Shown piece after piece: positions 18,188-23,270 of a stretch of DNA of 23,270 nucleotides; the stretch's first letter is position 1; every line of letters starts with the position of its first letter. Location: contig BLXT01004521.1 in NCBI GenBank assembly GCA_019648995.1, positions 163,029-186,298 of the forward strand, given 5' to 3'. The DNA is from Plakobranchus ocellatus (taxonomy: Eukaryota; Mollusca; Gastropoda; Plakobranchidae). The notes beneath the pieces are model-generated. The model made no database searches. It saw only the letters and a program-made list of their open reading frames with translations, and had not been told where the DNA came from. A program made the translations under genes and the position numbers.

Positions 18188-20766
18188 ATTTCTCGGACTC
18201 TCGATATTCCTAACTCTTTTCTGGTTATAAAAAAAAAAGTAAAATCTGAACAGATTTTTTTAACAAGTGGATAAGAGAGCGGGTCATAAGAAGAATGTTC
18301 ATTAACACTTTTCTTTGTTTTCAAGCCCTCGTTAATAAAAACCAATATAACCCTACCGCTTTACTTTTTTTTTTTTATAAATATGTCGGGCTTTTTTTTT
18401 TTTTTTTTTTTAGGTATGTAATTTTGATTATATTGGTTTAAAGATGGAAGCAACTGCTCGCCGTAGCAAAAATAGCTAGTTTCATTCAGAAACATGTCAT
18501 TGAAAATAATTTTTTTTCAAGAGTACTCATTTATTTTTACATTAATTTTGTTCACAAATTACAATTTTTAAATAATCTTTTGTATTTTCGATATATGTTT
18601 TTTTTTCTTTTGCTGACCACAAAATTATCTCATCACTGACGGCCAAGATTATGCCAATATCATTAAAGAACAAGAAGGTAACCTCATGAAATCGTATAGT
18701 TCTCACCAGTGGCCTAGATTGAGACAAGGGGCTTATGACAGATAAAATATTGTATTCCATGCATCCTGAATTTCTTTCAGAGCCAAAAACAAACTTCAAA
18801 TGTATTTCAAGCTTTTAATGATGTACTCGCACTGTATTACCCATTTTAACCAGGCCTTTAAAGTCGCCGAGATGTCACAGTTTTGTCGGAGTAATCTAAA
18901 GAAGGAGTAAAAACTTGTTGAGATATAATATATATATATATACACTTTTTTCTTTAAGTCCATAGGCACTATCTTATAATGCACGATTAAGGAGAACAAC
19001 CGAGGCGTATTTATGACGAAAGCTTATCTATTTTTAATTATCACATTATTCATCATTACGCTGCATGCAAAGAGCATTTTTTTTTTTTGGGGGGGGGAGA
19101 GACAGGGAGACAAAGGAAGAGGAGTGGATGGGGATCGATTGCTTGATGGGATGAAAAGAATTGATGATCTAGAAAAAAAAGCAAAAAAATACACATAACA
19201 CTGTTCGCAAAAGTCGAAATGAGTTTTGATCTTGCTCTGTAATATAACATATACATCTCGAGATTTCAGGATATCCACTTCCAGTGGTGACACAAAGACT
19301 GGATCAAACATGATGATGTGAGAGCAGAAAAAGATAAGACAGATGAAAAAAAAACTGTTGAAATGTCTTTTTTTTTTAATTTCAAAGCTAAATCGAACAA
19401 AAATATGGCAGTTCAACAATATTTTGCGTTTTACTGTTTTATTTGACGTCCTTTAAGAAGAGGGACAAACGCTTGGACAAATACATTTTTTTTTTAAATT
19501 CGATACCTTCATCTGGATATAGATGAAGACAAAACAGCCTGTTTTTTTTTCTTATAGCACAGGTTGAATTTTAATTATTAAGTAAATAATTATAAGACCC
19601 AAGACAATGATGATCTTTAAGAAACAAAAAAAAAAAAAAAAAAAATTAAAAGCATATAAAATTTAATACGAATGTACAGGAGGACACACAAACACACACA
19701 CAAAAAAAAAGTATAATTAGGATTTTTAGAGGACGACATTATTGGACGTTTCTTACATATATTCCATCTTGGAACGGATTACCAAGCTTGCTTTACAGAA
19801 AGAAAGAGAGATAGAGACAGATAGAGACACACAAACACCCAATATTATATGGTTAATATAAACATATATTATAATATAATATTAAAATATGCATCAAATA
19901 GTAAGAGAAAAAAAGTACCTAACATTGCACGAAGATTGTAAAACTGCAAAGTTTACGAATGCCATGTATATCATTTGACATCCTATCAGTACAGACAGTG
20001 CATAATAGACATAAAAACTTAAGACTCCCGCTACTCATTATTACAATTTTTACCCATACTCACACAATCGTGCCACTGTATTTATTACTAGTCCGTGGGG
20101 ATTTAAGAGACAGAAAGAAACTCGAATTGGAACTGAACTGCCAAGATAGCGCCAGGCAGGAAATTCAATTTGGGCTTAGTTTCCTGTCAGGGCATTGCAA
20201 TACAATCAGGCAAGCTCTGTATGGCTCTTCCGCTTAGTGTTATTACAAAAATTTGGAATGTACGTGGCCACTGCAATTACGTCTACTAGACATTGCTCGC
20301 CCTTGCGTCCAACACCCACTGGGCTGATTGAAATTTACTGTTTGATAACTTTATTTCAAAGTTACATTACATCGTAACGCCATTAGATAGTGCATTTTCA
20401 GATATACAATCTTAACTTTACTGATAGCTATGAACAGGAAAAGAAAAAAAAACCCAATAACTATTAATCGTAACACCTTTCCTTTTTGTAGAGAATTATT
20501 TGATCACTGTGTCAATGATAAAGGTGATAGTTGAGAGGTAAATGAATCGGTGGAATAAGAGGTGGAAAGTGATAATCGGTTTTGTTGAATGAAAGTCATT
20601 TTGATGATGTAAGCTTTGAACTGTCATAATCTCTGAACCTTAATTAATATTGTCTAGCATGCAGACCAACAGAACATTATAGGCATACTTAGAGCATCGT
20701 ACCGGGACTCTCTTGGCAGTTGAGATTTTGAGCTTTTAATATTAACAAAGGCTCTCTATTCATCTG

Positions 20767-20768
<2 letters not shown>
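18188..20768. other. AT-rich spacer with many homopolymer runs
   Basis: No gene is supported. Long T runs lie at 18366-18376 and 18392-18411, an A run at 19626-19645, and a GA/CA-rich stretch at 19798-19838. The minus-strand frames at 18542-18799 (85 residues) and 18796-18999 (67 residues) and the plus-strand frame at 19959-20237 (92 residues) are open but match nothing I know. The stretch 20085-20340 is less AT-rich than its surroundings, without a clear reason. Confidence 0.45.

Positions 20769-20827
<59 letters not shown>
20769..20827. repeat. (TC)n microsatellite
   Basis: About 59 bases of uninterrupted TC dinucleotides, followed by TG/TATG words. Confidence 0.95.
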
Positions 20828-20833
<6 letters not shown>

Positions 20834-20856
20834 GTATGTAATATAATATAGAGACC

Positions 20857-20860
<4 letters not shown>

Positions 20861-20896
<36 letters not shown>

Positions 20897-20906
20897 TATA
20901 TATATA
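20861..20906. repeat. (TA)n microsatellite
   Basis: About 46 bases of TA dinucleotide with a single G interruption near 20895, only about 33 bases from the (TC)n array. Confidence 0.93.
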
Positions 20907-21200
20907 CATCTTAAAGTTTCTTACATTGATTTTTTGTCCCAGGAGTGCAGTATTTGCATATTTTTCTCGTCTCTCTGCTGAAAGAAATATTTCCTCATTA
21001 ACCCATACATCGGACCGATGGAGAAACGCTATCCACAACATTCGAATAGTAGCCTTCGCCGACAAGGCGACCTGGGGGTCAGACTAATAAATCCCAAAAC
21101 AACCTCGACAGAAAAAAAAATCGAAAAAAAATCGAAAAAAAAAAAGTGTTCAACCTTGTCTTGTATCACAATTTGGAGCAAAACATGCAAGCACACAACT
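20907..21200. other. Spacer, no gene recognised
   Basis: The minus strand at about 20930-21060 is open and slightly richer in codons for charged residues (SAERREKYANTALLGQK), but I cannot assign it to a family. Poly-A runs occur at 21113-21146. Confidence 0.4.
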
Positions 21201-21939
21201 ATCATCACCATTATCATCATCAGGTACTTTGAAAGAGACATTGGCGATCACGTTCCTCCATTCAAACCTATTCTCAGACAACCTTATAAAGTTGTTCAAG
21301 CTACCTTTGCCTATTGCCCATGACTAAGATTTTCAATAAAAGTTATTCTCTACCGCATTTGTCTTTAATCTTTCCGGTGATTGCTAAGTATTCTAAACCC
21401 TTGTGTCGACAAATATGAACTAAAAACTGTAGTTGCTTCTGTCTTTTGCTTTTAATTAGTGATCGCCCAAAATTAGCCTCTTTCAGTACAAATTCATTTG
21501 ACTGTTTCAGTCCATGATATCCTCATCATTCTTCTGATAAACCACATCTCTATTGCTTCTAGTTTGTTCTCTATTTCTTTGTTATTGTCCAACACTCACT
21601 ACTATACAAAAGTACAGACTATTCATAATATGTTTTAATGACCGTTATTTTTGTTTTCATACTTTTGCTTCTATTTGCCAGTATTGGTTTCAATTATTGC
21701 AAGGTATCTTTGGCCATGGCTATATATTCTTTTACTTATTTCACTTGTGCATCTGCCATCTGATTTATCAGGTAAGCTAGATATTTGAATTTTGTAACTT
21801 GTTTGATTTTCTAACGAGATTGCACTTGGTGTTAGAGGATTTCTTTGAAATGACCATACATTCCGTTTTCTTCACATTCAAAGACAGGCCCATTCTTTTG
21901 CTCTCTAAAACTACAGTATCTGGACGGTTTTGGAGTTGT
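21201..21939 (-). mobile_element. LINE 3'-end fragment, second copy of the 9.5-13.4 kb family
   Basis: The plus sequence from ATCATCATCAGGTAC onward follows 9524-10275 almost line by line: the ACATTGGCGATCA word, the CTTATAAAGTTG word, CTTGTGTCG, TTTGGCCATGGCTAT, CACTTGTGCATCTGCCATCTG and ACATTCCGTTTTCTTCA. Similarity stops around 21939, just before the RT catalytic motif would appear, so the copy is 5'-truncated and holds only the C-terminal part of ORF2 and the ATG-repeat tail. Small deletions and substitutions relative to the first copy break all frames. No target duplication was found. Confidence 0.85.
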
Positions 21940-23174
21940 ATATATATGTTATTTTGTCATGTGATTTTGTTTGAGAATTGATTTTGATTTATAATTATTT
22001 TATTGTGATCACGCCAGAAGCCCTATTTAAGGTTTAATAGACCAAGCGAATTTTTACTAAATCCTCAGATATACAAAACAGTGCCGAGTAATAGGGCGCA
22101 ACGGGCAATAATGTAGGCAAATGATGTGAAAAAAAAATCCTTTCTATTTTTAATATTGCAGTCAGTTTGTACTTTATTTCACCAAAGATATGCAAATCCA
22201 ATAATGCGTGGATCAAGAACAAAAGAAAATAAAAGAGAAAACCAGAGGAGGAAAAAAAAGGCAGTAGAAGCTATTAGGAAGCATTTCAAAGGGATATCAT
22301 AAAAAACATTGTTTTACGTATAAAACATGCATAAGAAATAAAAAAAAAATAAATAAAAAAACATCGTTATACTAGGAATTATCTCCTGTACTAAACACTC
22401 ATAATGCAATTCATAAAAATATTTAATTTTGAAGTCCAATAGCTCCCATCATTACAGGATAGACTAGCAAAATTGTCTATGACATCTGCTTTGGATTCTT
22501 TACCAATGATTCAGGAAATATTATAGTAAGTATACGCAGCTTATCATAGTTGAATGCTGCGCATCCATAAAATCAAAATAACATGTTTATAGCAACCAGG
22601 TATATCCTTTCCTGAGACAAATACCTATGTCAATTTTTATAACTAAAATCTAGCAGATTCTTTTAGCTTAGGAGGCTTAATATATGTTAATTATATAAAT
22701 ATTCTAACAAGTGGGCTGAAGGCATTTACATAGACCACCCTTGGCCAAGGCTCATTGAAATAATAAATAATATTGTAAATTGTGAAAAATTAAAAGAAAA
22801 AAACAATATTGATAAACTTTATATTCATATTACTGTACTAGAGTAACATGGTGTACTTAAGATTAGTCATAGTTTAGTTTGTGTAGCACACATTACTTTA
22901 ACTGTCGAGTCAAAGAATTATTAAAGGCTACGCCAGCAAGGATTCACATTAAATGAGAGGAAAAAAAAAAAGCTCTGAGTAAAAAATCATCCGAGTTTGT
23001 ATAATTTAATTATAGGATAGACTCAACATACCAAGTATATAACTGATTCAATAGGATAACTTAACATCTTTGCATTATCTGCTCTTTTAGTGTGCATACA
23101 TTGATAAAATAGTTTCAGCTCCTTATGCTGCAGCTTCTATTTCCAATATTATCATCACTACTGAAACTTACTAG
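21940..23174. other. AT-rich spacer, no gene recognised
   Basis: I see poly-A runs (22128-22136, 22249-22258, 22340-22350, 22961-22971) and AT-rich sequence without coding signal or recognisable repeats. Confidence 0.5.
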
Positions 23175-23212
23175 TACAACTGCTGCTGCTTCTACTGCTG
23201 CTGCTGCTGCTG

Positions 23213-23270
<58 letters not shown>
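23175..23270. repeat. Trinucleotide array, CTG changing to CTA
   Basis: An imperfect CTG (with CTT and CTA) array at about 23178-23213 passes into a pure CTA/ACT array that runs to the window end, so its full length is unknown. It is open in some frames only because of the repeat. Confidence 0.95.

Noticed and set aside
17955..18345. Three long overlapping minus-strand reading frames rich in Cys-Met-Tyr-Val
   Set aside because: They are the translation of the (CATA)n microsatellite in all three frames, not genes.
19013..19198. 61-residue plus-strand frame with a signal-peptide-like N-terminus
   Set aside because: Hydrophobic start arises from AT-rich DNA and the frame crosses T and G homopolymers; the opposite strand is also open.
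1..23270. CRISPR array, bacterial operon or phage-like system
   Set aside because: No regularly spaced repeats with unique spacers, no ribosome-binding-site and operon pattern; the content is eukaryotic repeats.

Overview
This window looks like animal (metazoan) nuclear DNA made almost entirely of decayed transposable elements, microsatellites and AT-rich spacer. No intact host gene, rRNA or functional tRNA gene was recognised. The base composition is strongly A+T rich, homopolymer runs are frequent, and the palindromic word TAGATCTAGATC recurs many times. Together with DIRS, LINE and PIF/Harbinger remnants this suggests an invertebrate, perhaps a gastropod mollusc. That last guess rests on general impression and is only moderately likely.

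Region 0.7-5.4 kb holds three or four related copies of a PIF/Harbinger-like DNA transposon family. Fragments lie on the plus strand near 0.69-0.89 kb and 1.41-2.1 kb. A larger structure at 2553-5433 is bounded by inverted repeats of about 120 bp, with a minus-strand relic of the transposase N-terminus near its right end. Two copies (B at 1.4-2.1 kb and D at 4.3-5.4 kb) break off the transposase at the same place and continue into the same AT-rich tandem repeat. They therefore belong to one internally deleted, non-autonomous subfamily.

Region 7.5-14.0 kb is the most informative part: a nest of retroelements, all read on the minus strand except the solo LTR, whose orientation is unknown. The host is a DIRS-like (tyrosine-recombinase) retrotransposon. 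Its RT lies at about 13.36-13.93 kb, its RNase H at about 9.0-9.5 kb, and its recombinase at about 7.48-8.52 kb. A 5'-truncated APE-type LINE (9524-13359) sits inside it, between RT and RNase H, with a probable 11-12 bp target duplication. Inside the LINE endonuclease lies a 1111-bp solo LTR (11840-12950) with TG...CA ends and a 5-bp near-identical duplication. Removing each insert on paper puts the interrupted reading frame back in register. A tRNA-derived SINE (about 8195-8347) separately interrupts the DIRS recombinase.

Region 14-20.7 kb is AT-rich and poor in recognisable features, with (AT)n, (CATA)n and poly-A tracts. Region 20.7-23.3 kb contains (CT)n and (TA)n microsatellites, then a second 5'-truncated 3' end of the same LINE family (21201-21939), and a CTG-to-CTA trinucleotide array that runs off the window edge. 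All coding relics carry stops or frameshifts, so nothing here is expected to be an active mobile element.
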